In this document: positions 1-14,267 of the stretch, in pieces
Position numbering within the stretch: position 1 is the stretch's first letter
Layout of the letters: each line of letters begins with the position of its first letter
Assembly: GCF_905475345.1 (NCBI RefSeq)
Contig: NC_066586.1
Span: forward strand, 7,685,400 to 7,749,399
Length of the DNA: 64,000 nt
Direction: 5' to 3'
From: Vespula vulgaris
Taxonomy: Eukaryota > Arthropoda > Insecta > Hymenoptera > Vespidae
Position numbers and translations under genes: made by a program
Notes under the pieces: model-generated
Database searches by the model: none
What the model saw: only the letters and a program-made list of their open reading frames with translations
What the model was told of the DNA's origin: nothing

Positions 1-3000
1 TCTCTCTCTCTTTCTTTCTCTTTCGTAGAGCTCGAGCCACCACGAGCGTCCTTGAAGCGTGTCACAATCCAGCCGATGCCTTTTGATCGTGACCTTTGGC
101 TCTCGTTGCAAGCCGACGGTTCTCAAAAGAAAGATCAGCAACGGTTGCCGTCGGCACTGCCGGAGAATTGAACGACCAAAGATCCAACTCTTCTTATATG
201 TGCGATCTATCTGTATATGTGTGAGAGAAAGAAAGAGATAGCTGTAGATTTAAACGCTCTCCTCCGTTTATCGCGAGTTTATCGTGCCGTTTTACTGCGA
301 CGCGACAAAGTCGACGTCTTTAAATTTTCCCTCCTTTTCTTGAACGCTAAAGGAAATTCTAATGAACATTGTGAGAATATAAATAGAGCAACGTATGAAT
401 TCTTAAGTGAATAGGTATTATATACAATAATACCGTGGAGGTCGCAAAGAATATCGATAGGAATGATTTTAAATAACGATCGAGAAAATATTTTATCATT
501 TATCAATGTATCTTGATTTAAACAACGATTTATGGAAAATCTATTATCATCGATTTATGGAATATTTTGTAAATTGTAAGAAAATCAACGAATTTTTCAA
601 TGGTCATTTCACAATAGGAATTATCAGAAATATCGATCGAATATTTAATAAATCTTTAAGTAACTTTAAATTAATAAAAACGTATCCTTTTTGCTCGTCG
701 GATGTTCTATTAATTATAAATGAAAAAGGAAAAGAAAAATTTTCGATAAACATCGACGATGGAAATTATTGAAAATATCAATTGATATTGAATTCGTTGT
801 AACTTTTAATCGATCAAAACGTATAGATACTATTCACAAGAGATACGTTTTTCAATTTGATTAATTACTTTTGTCGTTTCGAGTTAATCGGAAATATAAA
901 TGTAAATTATTCTTTTTTCGTTTCTTTTGATTTAAAAGATTCAAAGGACGATTATATGGGCAAATGTTCTATTACCTGGAAAGCAAACAAACATTCAATG
1001 CATCGTTGAACATTCCCTCGATAGCGGTCGCATACATAATAGCACGCGAATTAAAGCCGTAAGCTGGTTAAAAATAGCTCTGTTACGGTCGAGGACGCGA
1101 AATACGATTGTTTCGTTTTTTCTTCTCTTGTATAATATGACGTAATTTTTGAAAAATCTCATAAACTCGCTGATACTTGTTTTGTTCGACGACGAATCGT
1201 TGGAGAGAAGTAGAAGAAAAACAGCTAGCTAAACGCGTGTCAAGAACATTTCGTTAATTTCGTTCGACATACGGGAATGTATAATTTATTCAGCATTATT
1301 AATTCTCTCTCTTTCTCTCAGAAAGTCGAGGATGTTCTAAAATTATTTGAAACGCTTCTCTTTTCTCTTTATTTTATTTCATTTAAACGTCAAAATAATT
1401 AACAGTGACAGACGATCCAGAAATTGTTATCCTCTCTTTCGATTTCATACAATTCTTTCTTTTTTTTCCCCTTTTTGATAGGTATTATAAATCATAATGC
1501 AGAAAACAAAACACTTATTCGTTATTTATCAATAATCGTTCGTACTAAACGATTTAAAAAATTTATAATCGATTCAAATTGAACAACTATCGTTTTCATT
1601 GTATCAATTTATTATTCATTAAGGATTGTTTGAGGAAAACAATTTAAAGTACAAACAAAACGAGGTCGTTTTGCTATGTTTAATGAAATTCGTTGGTGAG
1701 ACTTGTCCCCATCTGAAAATCTTCCCACGGATAAAGGAAACGAGATTGGAATCGTCGAAAAGCGACGAATTTATCTCGGTTCTCGTTCAACAAGGTCCAC
1801 GAACGTAAACGATCTCTCTCCGAACTCTAATGGCCACCATTAACGACTCTGACAACGTATTCGCCGATCCGTTCGCACGCTCGCGAATTCCAGGAAGCGA
1901 TCGTTTCGTTCCAACCATCAGGATCGGCTCCTTTCGACGATGCCATCATCGGTATCCTCTCGAAGGAACTTTTACGATTTCCTTTTTCCTTTTCTCGACT
2001 TGTTTTTCTTCTTTTTCTTTTTATTTTTGGTCCACCTTACACCAACAAAACGCAGGAAGCTGATCCTTCTGAATTTACCTGTACTTCGTACGCTCGTAGA
2101 ATTCGATACGCCGATTAAATTGCTCCTAACTTTGATCTTCTCCGAGATCGACGACGAATCCTTACGTATTTTCAAAGAAGAACTCGAGGTCGTTTTTCGA
2201 TAAAAAGATCATTCGATCGTTCACGAGACTTGTAGGAGAAATCATCTTATTTTTCATCGCTCAAGACTGGATATTAAATGATATATTTTTTTCCCTTCAT
2301 ATTTTTTACTTCTTGAAAGGATTCTTTTCTTTTTTTTTCTTCCTTTTTTGCTTCCCTTTAGAACGTCGGCCACGAACGAAATCCTTTTTAACACTCAAAG
2401 AGTTAATACGACAGAGCACACCTTTAGTGTGGGCATTTGACCGTATCAGGTTTCACTTGCCTTCCGGAAAAGAGAGAAGATTACTATGTCATAAGGATTC
2501 CTCACAAAAAATTGTAATTCGAGACCCTTTCAAAATATTCGCGATCTTATTTGAGTGGACATATTATTTTAACCTTTCGTATTAATTAAATGTTCATTGA
2601 AATCGATTAACTCTTTAACGCATGACATTTTCTTAGAAAAGGAAATTTTTATTATTATATTATTTTTTTTCTATTATTATATTGTATTAGACAATTTTAT
2701 ATTAGAAAATTTTATTTATTATATTATATTAGAAAAAAAAAGATAATATATCAGCTATTTTATAGAAATAATATTAAAGCGTAGATAATGAAAAAAATAA
2801 TATTAACATAATTAAAGTTTAATGGGAAACTACAGTAAATTTAATGATACATTGTAATTTTACAATTACATGTATTTAAAAGAATTAAAAAAAGTGGATA
2901 TAAAAAGATCTGAGAGGAAAAGTTAAAATCAAAAAAAGATTTTAATATTCCATTCCGGACTTCCTTTAAAGTCTTCCTCTTCAGGTGCGACTTCCGTTTC

Positions 3001-5351
3001 ATACGAACAGGAAGGCAATCGACGAGGTCGAAAAACGTGACCAATAATATACACTCGACTTCGTAACATAACGTAACGAGTCACGATATTTAACGCTCAA
3101 CCATCTATCGAGCCTAAGAGATCGCTTATCTTCACTCCGAACGCATACTTCGGAGGTCATGGCATTGTAGTATCGCATTTGCCAAGCCGGAATTCGATTT
3201 CATCGACTTCACAATTCACGTTTAGCCGGTGTTTAATGTCGCTAAATGCTTTTACTCTACGATGACATTCATTCATTAAATTATACAGGTTAATGTTATA
3301 TTATTGTTTCAAAAATTCATCCGATAAATTGATATATGTTCGATCGATTATTCCTATGTAATTATTTATAATAACATCATGTTCCCGATCAAATTAAAAA
3401 ATTCATTTGATTTCCAAATTCTTAAAACACATAATATATACAAAACTTTTGTATACAATAACAAGCTTATTACAATATTTATAAATAGAATACACGTATG
3501 CGTACACTTGTTACATACATATAATACAATTTTATTGGTATTAGCAAGTAGTAAAATTGATCGTATCAATATTTCAGAATTCATAATACCATAAAATATC
3601 AGGATAATAAACAATCATCCATTACTTGGTAAGATTTCGAAGATCAAGAGATTTCACATCGATAGATCGTTCGATCGATCATGTGACGCAGTTCGAATCG
3701 ATCTCCTCGCCTCCGCAAACGAGCAGTGAGATTCCTCGATTGTTTTTCAAACGGTCGCGGAGACGCGTTGCACAACTCAAAGACGAATACGACTGGGACG
3801 TGAGAGAGGATAGATAAAGGGAGTGCACAGATGAGAGAGAGAGAGAGAGAGGGGGGCGGAGAGAGAGGAGAGAGGAGAGAAACCCGTCCGTTGTGTGTAG
3901 CACGTTGGAGATCTCGACTCTGGAGCTCCCTCAAGGTGGTCTCGTCTAAATATAGCCGAGTGGAGCTCAGAATAACACCACGTCGAGCCGGCAATGACCA
4001 AAGCCCACCTCACCTCGTCGACGAAGCAGGATAAACCGACCAAGCGGGTCACTTTCATATACTTCGATCGATCTTCAAAATCACACAACATACAAACGCG
4101 ATACAAGTTATGAAAACGATCGATCGATCAATCGATCTTTGACATCATTCACGATCACTCGTAAAAGTCATCGACAAAAATTCTAATATTTAATTGATTT
4201 TATTAATGAGATAGATTTATTAGGCTTCTAATGATTGAACAGTAAGATAAAATTATGTACAATTTATCAAAATATTATTTTCTCTAATTAATAATTTTAT
4301 AGGGTATACATAAATTTTATGTTTATGTGTGTGCGTGTGTCTACATGATTATATATTTTATTTATTTTATTATTATTAATATAATAATTTTATTATCTAT
4401 ATATGATTATATATAATCGCATATATATTTATATATGCCTTGAAATAATTTTCAATTTGCTTAATAAAAAGTGATATCTAAAATCACTTTTTCTAATCAA
4501 TTATAATTATATTATATAGTTATTGATTACAAAAAAGTAATTTATGTATTAAATAAATCAAGGGATGACTAAAAAAATCGATAATATGATCTTCGATTAT
4601 TATATAAATAAAATATGCAGCGTTTATGCGATTAATAATAAAACAGACATGTAAACAACATGTAAATCTTTACATTTGTAATGGTACTTCCTCTCCGAAG
4701 AAGCAACGTCAAAGTCAATTGCGAACTGAGCGCGTTGTTTTACACGCCGATTACAATGATTTCACCGTCACGGCGGTATGCGTCGTGTCAATTTAGTTCT
4801 CGCATAGCGTTAGAACAGAACAAGCTACCACCGGCTGCAATTTCTGCACTGTTACGTTTAACATATAATCATTCACTTTACCGTTTTACAGAACCAGATC
4901 GTTACGGTTCGCGAGATTTTCTTGATCCTCGATCTGAAATTTGCTGTCATCGCCAAGGATCAAAGAAGCGAAAGTTAACCATTGTAGAAAACTGATAGAT
5001 AATGAATAAAAATTTTATCGAGATAGAGATGTTACATATATACATGCATACGTGTATATGTATATAAATATACAAGCGATATATTCTATTAATTTTATTT
5101 ATTAATTCTTTTTACTTAAAAGTAATTATGTGCTAAGTGAAAAACCTTCTTGATAAATCTCTCTCTCTCTATCTATATATATATATAGTTCTGAAATTTG
5201 ATAACATCATAATAAGATAAAAATTTTCTGTCATAGAAAAATGCTATCATAAAAAAATATAAACAATAAATTAGACGTCTCATTTTCCATACATACATAC
5301 ATATATGCATGAATGCATACATATTTAAACGTACATATATACGTGTGTTTA

Positions 5352-5397
<46 letters not shown>

Positions 5398-5712
5398 CAC
5401 ACACACACACACTTTTGAAGAAGAACTGACCCTCAGTTGTCACGTTTAATTTATATGTTAATGAGCGGCATGTCACATTTCAGGCGGTACGAAGAGCAAC
5501 TCGCGGCACAGCCGCCACCGCCACCCGTTCGTTCGCTCGCCCGTTCATTCCACTTTCCTCTTACCCTTCCTTCCTTGCACGCCACGAGTTTATATTTAAC
5601 TCGCGCCACACACCATGGTACCAGGCGCAGCCCACTTTGCTCCGCTACGCTCTCTTTCTATCTCTTTCTCTCCCACGAGTGCATTCGACTTGCTCTCCTG
5701 GCCGCTCCTCTC

Positions 5713-5755
<43 letters not shown>

Positions 5756-6339
5756 ATCTATCTCTTTCTCGTTTTATCTCTCTGTCTTTGCCGTCTACAT
5801 TTTTCTCTTTCTCTCTTTTTGTCTATCTTTCACCCTTTCTCTTTGTTTGTCTTTCCCTATGATTGCTGCACGGTACTTTGCACTTCATATGCTTTGGAAT
5901 AATCCGGAATTCTATAAAACTCAACTTCCCAAACTCAAATCTTCCACATCTCCTGATATTCCTTGAGTATCTTTGATCCAACTCAGCGCATTCCACGATT
6001 ATTAACTCCTCGAACTGGTTATTTACTTACTCGAGCGAGTTCGAGAGCGACGCCGATCATCACCGTTTATGACTCCATCGATTTAAAGCAATTTTCTTTT
6101 TCTTCTTCTTTTTTATTTCTTTTTTTCTTTTTTTTTTTATCTCGAGTGGATTAATTAAAGTCAACTTTAATTTATAAGTTTTATACGAGACTTCGTCGGT
6201 ATATCATGGATTTTTCAATCTGTTTGGTTCAGTAAACCTCGTTGCGAAAATGTTTATAAAAATTTATTTATTTACAGTTAAATGTTTCCATATGTTTCTT
6301 CTTAGTAATGATTACATACATTAGAACAATATATCGATT

Positions 6340-6390
<51 letters not shown>

Positions 6391-6457
6391 GAAGTAAAAA
6401 CTCACGTCTCTCACAAGTTGAATTCAATACGATCTATAAATCAATTTATTATTATAG
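1..6457. other. No recognised exon; probable intron or upstream region of Gyc76C
   Basis: I see no exon that can be assigned. The next exon, at 6458, starts in the middle of the ligand-binding domain, so the missing N-terminal exons should lie upstream. I looked here for the expected upstream family motifs (such as GPEGPC and a WNDT-like block) and did not find them, so they are probably left of the window. Short open frames at 59-241, 1830-2063, 4681-4995 and 5437-5862 are low complexity or unlike known proteins. A denser CpG-containing patch at 3626-4034 could be regulatory. (AT)n, (CA)n and (CT)n arrays occur at 5351-5412, 5636-5850 and 6339-6387. Confidence 0.5.
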
Positions 6458-9400
6458 AAATGTTCGGACTATAAAGCTTCGAAAGTGAACACCTTTGCAA
6501 GAACGGAGCCGCCGGATACGCAAGTTACAAAGTCGGTGATAGCTCTTCTACTCCATTACGGCTGGAACAAATTCACGATTATAACGGAAATCGCCTGGTC
6601 GACGGTAGCTCGTTCGCTCGAAGAACAGGCGACGAAGCACAATCTGACGGTGAATCACTACAGGACCGTCGAGGATCGTCACACTTGCTGCGAGGAGAGG
6701 CTGCCGTGCTGTCAAGTCAGCATATGGTTCCAACTTATACAGGAGACCAAAAATATGACGAGAAGTCAGTCTACATTATGTTTGTCTTTTCTTTAAATTT
6801 TACGATTCCATAATTTTTCGTATCTCAAACGAGTATAGACAATTCGCACGATCATATTTGTTTAATTATTTTTCATAAATTTCACTTTTCAACGTTTCAC
6901 AAAAATTAACGAAGTCGAGATTTCGACGAAGATCCGATTACATACAAAAAACTTTAATCTTCAGAAAATCGATCAATGAAAAATTTCTTATCTATTGTTT
7001 CAGTATATATCTTTTTGGGTACCGCTATATCTCTAATAGATATGATGAATTCGATGCTAAATCAAAGGTTACTGGACAACGGGGAATACATGGTCATACA
7101 CGTGGACATGATGACATACTCACCACGAGAAGCACAAAAGTACTTATGGAGTTAGTATGCCTATTATTCAAACGACGTTCTTCAAAATCGAGCCTTCAAA
7201 TAACACATCTTTTCTTTTTTCGAGAAAAAAAGTCAATATCTTCAATAATCTTCGTATAGAAATCCATTTGAAACGAATTAAATTATTATATCATAATTAA
7301 TCTGCTTATGTAAATCTTTTCAGAACCGGAACATCTCGACAGCGTGGAAAATTGTCTCGAACCGAAGGATTTTCTAAAGAAGGCAAGATCTCTTATGGTA
7401 GTCGCTTCCACGCCACCCACACAAAATTACGAGGAATTTACGAAAAAAGTTCGAGAGTATAGCAACAAGGAACCGTTCAACTTCGTTATTCCAGAACTTC
7501 TGAGAAAGTATGAAAAGGTATTTTTAAGATATGAGTAAAGATTGCAAGGACAAGGAAAGTGCAACGAGGAGATTCCTGTATCTAAAAAAAAAAAAAGAGA
7601 GAGATTTATATATTTTTTTTTTTTCGTTTTTTACAGTATGTCTCTATTCATGCAGCGTACCTTTACGACTCAGTGAAGCTGTATGCTCGTGCACTGGACC
7701 AACTTTTACGAGATCAACCGGAGCATAGTCTCCAGGATATCGTTAACAATGGAACGCAAATAATAGAGACGATCATAAAAAATCATACGTATCAAAGTAA
7801 GTACGTATAATCTGATAATCGAGACTCGACTACTATTTTGTTTTTCTTTCTTTCTTTCTTTCTTTCAATCTGATTGTAACTAAAAGATTTTCTCAATGTT
7901 AAAAATTTTCCTACTTTTTCGATATTTACTTATTTACATATGATTGTCGTTGCCCGTAGGTGTAAGCGGTGCAACGATAAAGTTGGATAAGTTCGGAGAT
8001 TCGGAGGGAAACTTTTCGGTGCTAGCTCTGAAGAAGGATCCCTTCCGTTTCAACAACTTTTCCTGCGATTATCAAATGAAACCTGTGGGACAGTTTCAAC
8101 AAGGTGAAACTCTAGTGAGTGAGTTGTTTAATAGCATTCGTGCGAATCATTCTTTTACATGTAATAATAATGAAGCAAAAAAAGTAAAAGAAAACAAAAA
8201 AATATTAATATCTAAAAGAAATATTTATAAACAAGTCATTCTCTTTTTCTCTCTTTCTCTCTTTTTCTCTCTATCTCTATTTCTGTCTCTATCTCTCTCT
8301 CTCCACCTATATTTAACTAGTATTAAAGTATATTTATCTCGTGTAGGTATACAGACCATCGGAGTCTATGGATTGGCCAGGTAAAAACAAGCCGGAAGCC
8401 GAGCCTGGTTGTGGTTTTCTCAACGAGCACTGTCCCAAAGATGATACTCATCTTCGTAGTATCGTTGCTGCCGGTGTCCTCGCTGTTTTATTATTCTGCG
8501 CCGCTGTGATCACGATGAGCATCTATCGAAGATGGAAGATCGAACAGGAGATCGAAGGTTTGCTCTGGAAGATAGATCCAGGCGAGATACATGGCTATCC
8601 TCATCTCGATAATATGATGTCTTCCCCTAGTAAGGTCAGTGACTTCGAATTTATTTTACCATTCGAATATATTTCTCTTCCACTCGAATATTGATGATAT
8701 ATATTTAACAATTATATATAACAATGTAATTAAATTTATATTATTATATATAATAGAGGGTATTATGTATATACATGTGTATATATTTATTTAATAATTT
8801 TTATATTTCCTTACAGTTAAGTTTAGTTAGTGCAATGTCTTACGAGTCGAGATGTGGCGGTCAAGTGTTCGCACAAACTGGCCATTACCACGGAGTAATG
8901 GTGCGAATAAAGGAGTTAAAGTTTTCAAAGAAGAAGGATATATCGCGTGATGTCATGAAGGAGATGCGTATTCTTCGTGAAATCAGACACGGTAATCTGA
9001 ACTCATTCATCGGTGCGTGTGTAGAACCGATGAGGATCTTGCTGATTACCGATTATTGTGCCAAAGGAAGTCTTTATGTGAGTATTAAATGTGCCGTTTA
9101 TTTAACCTTGTTAGTCATTTAATCGTCGTTATTTCCAACTTTTTTAGGACATCATCGAGAACGAAGATATAAAATTAGATGATATGTTCATTGCGTCGTT
9201 AGTTCACGATCTCATTAAGGTAAGCGATCTCTTTGATGGCCAGCGTTTTATTGGTCTGTGCTACGCTATCGTAGAGTGATTTTAGAAATGATTTCTGTCG
9301 TATAGGGTATGCTTTACATTCACGAGTCATCAGTGCTAGTCTGTCACGGTAATCTAAAGTCTTCCAATTGCGTGGTGACATCACGTTGGGTACTCCAAGT

Positions 9401-12137
9401 TTCTGACTTTGGCTTACACGATATGCGTCACTGTGCCGAGTCTGACAGCATTGGAGAACATCAGTATTATCGAAGTAAGTTGGAACTATTTAAAACAAAT
9501 TAAAAACTTTATTCGACGAAGATTACTCAATGTCTAATTCTTCTTTAAGATCTGTTTTGGAAAGCCCCTGAGTTGCTGAGGAATCCTAATGCACCGATCA
9601 AAGGCACTCAGGAAGGAGATATTTACTCTTTTGCTATTATACTGTTTGAAATAATTGGACGAAAAGGACCGTACGGAGGTGTTAATTTGGAACCCAAAGG
9701 TAACTATCACGTAATTGTAAAGAGATTTTAAACTGTAGTGACAGTCTTTCGTTAATCGGCATTTGCCAAAAGGTATAGCTGCAGAAAAATAAATATGACC
9801 GTTAACAAATTGACAGAAATCATAGACCGAGTGAAAAGGTTCCCAGAAGATGGTGAACCACCGTTTAGACCTAACGTAGAGATACTGTCCGAGTCTGAGG
9901 CAGATTGTGCTGAGTATATCGTTAGTACTATAACCGACTGTTGGGCGGAAAGTCCAGAACTTAGGCCAGACTTCAAAGCAATAAGGACGAGATTAAAGAA
10001 AATGAAAGCTGGGTGGCATCGTAATATAATGGACCAAATGATGGATATGATGGAGAAATATGCGAACAATCTCGAAGATCTAGTCAATGAACGTACACGT
10101 TTACTTTTCGAGGAGAAACAAAAAACTGAAGACCTGCTACATAGAATGTTACCTGAGTGAGTCTTATTTGCAATATTTTCTTTATTACACACGTTAGTTG
10201 TATCATCATTAATAGATAAAGTTCCTCATACATTTTTTCTTTAATTTGATTCAGACCGGTTGCCTATTGTTTAACAAACGGTATAGGAGTAGAACCTGAA
10301 GCGTTTGATTTGGTAACCATATATTTCAGCGACATCGTTGGTTTCACAGCGATGTCGGCAGAAAGTACGCCGTTCCAGGTACGTGTAAGATAATAGAACT
10401 ATTCTTAATTACATCTTATATCCTAATTAACAAACTTTACACTCTTTCTTCAGGTGGTAAACTTTCTCAACGATCTGTATACTCTGTTCGATCGCATAAT
10501 CAAAGGATATGATGTGTACAAAGTAGAAACTATAGGAGATGCCTACATGGTTGTGAGTACGATATACTAAGATATTAAACTTATCTATTAATGAATATCT
10601 TAATCTCATGATTTACTACTGTTGATTAGGTGTCAGGATTACCGATAAAAAATGGAAACCGACATGCCGGAGAAATAGCGTCGATGTCCTTGGAATTACT
10701 TAATGCCGTTAAGCATCACACGATAGCTCACCGTCCTCAGGAAACTCTTAAACTTCGTATTGGGATTCACACAGGTAAAATAAAACGCGTAACGAATAAT
10801 AAACATTTCCTATTGGAATTCATATAAGTAAAACGATGTAATACATATTTTTTAAAAACGCAGGCCCCGTAGTCGCAGGTGTAGTAGGATTAACAATGCC
10901 TAGATATTGTTTATTTGGCGATACGGTGAATACTGCGTCAAGAATGGAATCGAACGGTGAACCATTACGTATTCACATAAGTAATCAATGCAAAGATGCT
11001 TTGGATAAAATAGGTGGTTACATTATCGAGGAACGTGGTTTGGTGAATATGAAGGGAAAAGGCGAAGTGAAAACTTATTGGCTTACAGGAGCCACGGAAA
11101 AAGCTATTCAGAAAAGAGAGGTATAAAAAGAATTTGAATTTCATTCTTAATTTTATCTTACATTGTTCACTCAAATGTTTATATTCGTAAGACGTTCATA
11201 TTAAATATGTTAACATTTATAGGTGGACGTTGGTGATCTTCCACCACTTTTCTGCAGACCAAGAAGGAGTCCAAAATTAAATTCAGATTCACGTCAGGCG
11301 TCGTTATTAGCTGGTTTAGGTGCTGGTAGTCGAAGACAATCGAGTGTACCACGTCCAGCTGCTGACGACTCGTCCTCGCAATGCGGTGGGTCGAGTCCAA
11401 TACCAAGATCACTTCATGTTCGGAAATTGGAACGATCTCCACTTTGTTTAACGGATAGCTTATCAAAGACTACATTGGAAAATGTTCCACTACGGGAAGA
11501 AGCTGCAAATCGTGCTGTTAATATCAAACTCGCACTCGACGACTTTTTCATAGATGCTAAACCGAAATTTCGAAAGAATGAAAGAGTATTGTCTATCATC
11601 GCGTCTTCCTCGACGACTAGCGATTATCCATCTCAAACGGTTATAAGAGAATCTCGTTCATTAGATCCTTTTCCATTCGAGGCCTATGCAAAGAGATTCG
11701 AACAAGAGAACTTTTGTTGGAAGGAACCGAAAAAGAGTTTTCGATCGTTGGAAAATTGTGACAAGTGTGTTGGGACCAACTCGAAAACCGATCTTACCGG
11801 TAAAGTGTTGAACAATAATTATCCGAATGGCAATATGATAATCATACCTCACACCGACGTAACGTCGAACGAAGCGGAGACTCCCTTACTGATGGGTGAC
11901 GAAAGTGGTTGTATAGGAGAAATATTGCCGGTGAAACGTTGGCGCTCTTTGGATCAAGTGGTACCTGCTCCCAGTACGGACAATGTGCCTGACAAAAAGT
12001 CTTCCGCACGAAATTCTATAAGAAGCTGGCTGGTAAATCTGTTTAATGGTAATGGATTACGCAATAGCGATGTTTCTTTAAGAAGGGGTGTTATTGCTGG
12101 ATACGATATACAGTCAGAGCGTGAGAGTATAGTTTGA
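6458..12137 (+). CDS. Gyc76C: Receptor-type guanylate cyclase Gyc76C-like (5' part missing)
   Basis: Single-pass membrane receptor that makes cGMP from GTP; the Drosophila orthologue acts in semaphorin/plexin axon guidance and epithelial development. Sixteen exons: 6458-6764, 7004-7150, 7324-7517, 7637-7796, 7960-8114, 8347-8634, 8817-9077, 9148-9219, 9306-9474, 9550-9699, 9817-10156, 10255-10378, 10454-10552, 10630-10774, 10864-11120, 11223-12137. All phases agree, giving 1260 residues. Domains in order: part of the ANF-receptor ligand domain (FARTEPPDTQ, VVASTPPT, YAAYLYDSVKLYA-type blocks); a membrane segment in the 8347 exon (SIVAAGVLAVLLFC); a kinase homology domain with HGNLKSSN in place of the catalytic HRD loop, as in all receptor cyclases, but DFG kept; a dimerisation helix (MMEKYANNLEDLV); and the cyclase domain (FSDIVGFTAMS, VETIGDAYMV, PRYCLFGDTVNTASRMES). 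The glutamate in VETIGD and the cysteine in RYCLFGD are the guanine-specifying residues. The last exon encodes a 304-residue cytoplasmic tail ending ESIV. The first visible exon begins in phase 0, so 5' exons are missing. Confidence 0.95.
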
Positions 12138-12316
12138 ATGAATTGTTTTTTTATTACCCTTACTACGCTTCTCCTTCTTAAAAGGAAACAAGTTTATGAT
12201 GACGTAATAGAAGAATCTTGTATATCGAGAACGAAAGTGTATAATGTATATTATGTTTATGAGTCATAAGCATGATTAATTGTTGCCATGTTTTTTTAGA
12301 TTATGTACGTGAAATT

Positions 12317-12318
<2 letters not shown>

Positions 12319-12365
<47 letters not shown>

Positions 12366-12452
12366 CGTATATATGTATACATATATATCTACATATCATA
12401 TACATATGTATGTATGTATGCATGTATGTATATATATATATATATATATATG
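12319..12452. repeat. (AT)n / (TATG)n microsatellite
   Basis: An (AT)n run of about 40 bases is followed by mixed TATG/ATAC steps and a second (AT)n run. It lies in the probable 3' UTR of the cyclase gene. Confidence 0.9.
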
Positions 12453-12839
12453 TGCGTGTGAAAGTTACCGACAGTGTATATTTTTATTACATAGATATTT
12501 TATAATTCGTACTATATAAACTGTGCGTCAGCGTCGATGCCGAAAGTGACTTACGTAGCGCAGGACTGTTGCCTTGCCTGTTAAGATTTTTAATCCGAAT
12601 ACGTAATAAGGACAGACAAGAAATTATTTTATAAATATCGTTCTAACCAAAGTGTAAAGATGCGCGAGATCACTCCGATCTCTTACGAGTTAGCATAATA
12701 AAACTTCTTGCGTTGAAGAAAATGGGCTAACGCAGCTGGAGTATACGTACGTCTTCCGCATACATCGTTCAATTTGCTCCATGCTCATGTTTAAAGTATG
12801 TACATATGGTGTGTGTACGTAAATACTTGCATACGTGTG

Positions 12840-12841
12840 TA

Positions 12842-12877
<36 letters not shown>

Positions 12878-12900
12878 TGTATGTATGTATGTATGTATAT
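12840..12900. repeat. (GTAT)n microsatellite
   Basis: About twelve uninterrupted GTAT units. The open frame on the opposite strand here is only this repeat read as YIHT. Confidence 0.9.
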
Positions 12901-13398
12901 ACGTACATATATATATGTGTACACACTCGTGTATATGTATGTGTATCTATAATTTTAAACTCGTTCACTGAAGGAAGCAAATTATCTGTATGGCTGTGAA
13001 AAGTGAACTAGATTGTACCTAAGGTGCTTAGTAATATATGATGTTGTCAAATGTACATAACTGAACAATAATATATCGATGCAAAAAAAGTGTGAATTAA
13101 AGATAATTATTACCTTATGTAAAAATATAAACCTACCCAACTAGAAAGTGTAACATAATACATAATATTCTTTTTTCTATAAAAATAGATTAAACATTTA
13201 GAACTTTTGAAATAATGCACACTTACATTTTTTTATAATTAGCAACGAGATATTCTTTATTTTAATATTCTTTTAAGAGATACATTGGTATCTGATCTAA
13301 TAAATTCGGTATGTACTTACATAAATTATATAGAATTTTAGGTTTAACGGCTATAACCATTAGTTAATGTTTACTACCATTACAAATATTTGATCATA

Positions 13399-14267
13399 TT
13401 ATTCATGACCAGCATAAAATTTGCCCAAAAAATCTTTTGGTTTTGGATTATGTGTATCTTTAAAATGATTTAAAAGATTTCCTATAGGTTTCCAAATATT
13501 TATTACCTCCGTCAACTCTATTTGACCCTAATAAAATCATTAATTATATTCTGTTTATTAACAAAGTTATAAAGGACTAAGATTATTAAAGCATTCTTTT
13601 GTTTCATTAATAATTATAGTCATTACATATTTCACATTTAAATATAAATAATATAAAGTAAAATATCAATATAAAAAATATAATACATAAACTATTACCT
13701 TGATTATCAGTAAGTCGATTACTCTCACGTCTGTTATAAACTTATTCTTTAAAAATTCTGAGCGTACTTTTTCTAAACATTGCTTCTTTGTGTATGGTAT
13801 GTCGTAATCAATAACTGTAATACAAATAACAATTTACAACATAAATACTTGTTTAATAATTGCATAAAAAAGTATTAAATCTTAAAGAAGTATATCATAT
13901 TTCTATATGCTTACATAAGACATTACTTGAATACCTGAAATTAATAAAAAAAGAAAAATTTCATGCTATCTAAAGAAGAAACTATTCGCGTTAAATTAAA
14001 TATAATCGAAATAAATACAAAACTTTATTTTGGATCGTTTTAATCATTCTTTTAAATTATGAGGATTTTTAGGTTAAGCAACACAATAAATACTTAAATA
14101 CAAATATAAATAAGTAATCAACAAAAATGTTTTTACATACCTATAAAAGGTACTTGTCTACACCAAGCCCTATAAAGGGCTAAGACTCTTCTACGTGCTT
14201 CAGCATGATTAGAAGATAAAATAGGTCGAGCTTGACGAGTAACCCGCACAACCGAGGGCGAAGCCAT
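13399..14267 (-). CDS. NDUFA6: NADH dehydrogenase 1 alpha subcomplex subunit 6 (complex I B14, LYR protein)
   Basis: Accessory subunit of mitochondrial complex I; LYR-motif proteins of this kind bind the mitochondrial acyl carrier protein on the matrix arm. Three exons on the minus strand, 14267-14141, 13814-13699 and 13527-13399, with GT-AG borders and matching phases, give 123 residues; the family is usually about 125-130. The start is the first ATG, giving MASPSVVRVTRQ. The signature is RRRVLALYRAW at residues 25-35 with LYR at 31-33. The middle exon carries a DYDIPYT-KKQC block and the last ends FLGKFYAGHE. All exons are too short for a simple frame search to find the gene. There is no cleavable targeting peptide, as expected. 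It lies tail to tail with the cyclase gene and downstream of PIMT on the same strand. An NRF-1-type palindrome about 320 bases upstream suggests co-regulation with respiratory genes. Confidence 0.93.

Larger units (their letters stand above)
12138..13398. other. 3' UTR of Gyc76C and convergent intergenic spacer with NDUFA6
   Basis: AT-rich sequence between two genes that converge tail to tail. AATAAA at 12697-12702 is a plausible poly(A) signal for the cyclase. On the minus strand AATAAA (13261-13256) is a plausible signal for NDUFA6. Microsatellites occupy 12319-12452 and 12840-12900. No other gene seen. Confidence 0.5.

Noticed and set aside
3140..3240. Similarity of GGCATTGTAGTATCGCATTTG to miR-33
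   Set aside because: The mature sequence differs at several positions and no opposing arm forms the precursor hairpin.
4681..4995. 104-residue open frame upstream of Gyc76C as a possible missing exon
   Set aside because: No similarity to the ANF-receptor ligand domain and no expected block such as GPEGPC.
12135..12270. Open frame continuing about 40 codons past the Gyc76C TGA
   Set aside because: The extension is hydrophobic and AT-biased, ends in tyrosine-rich low complexity, and would bury the PDZ-type C-terminus. Chance is the simpler reading.
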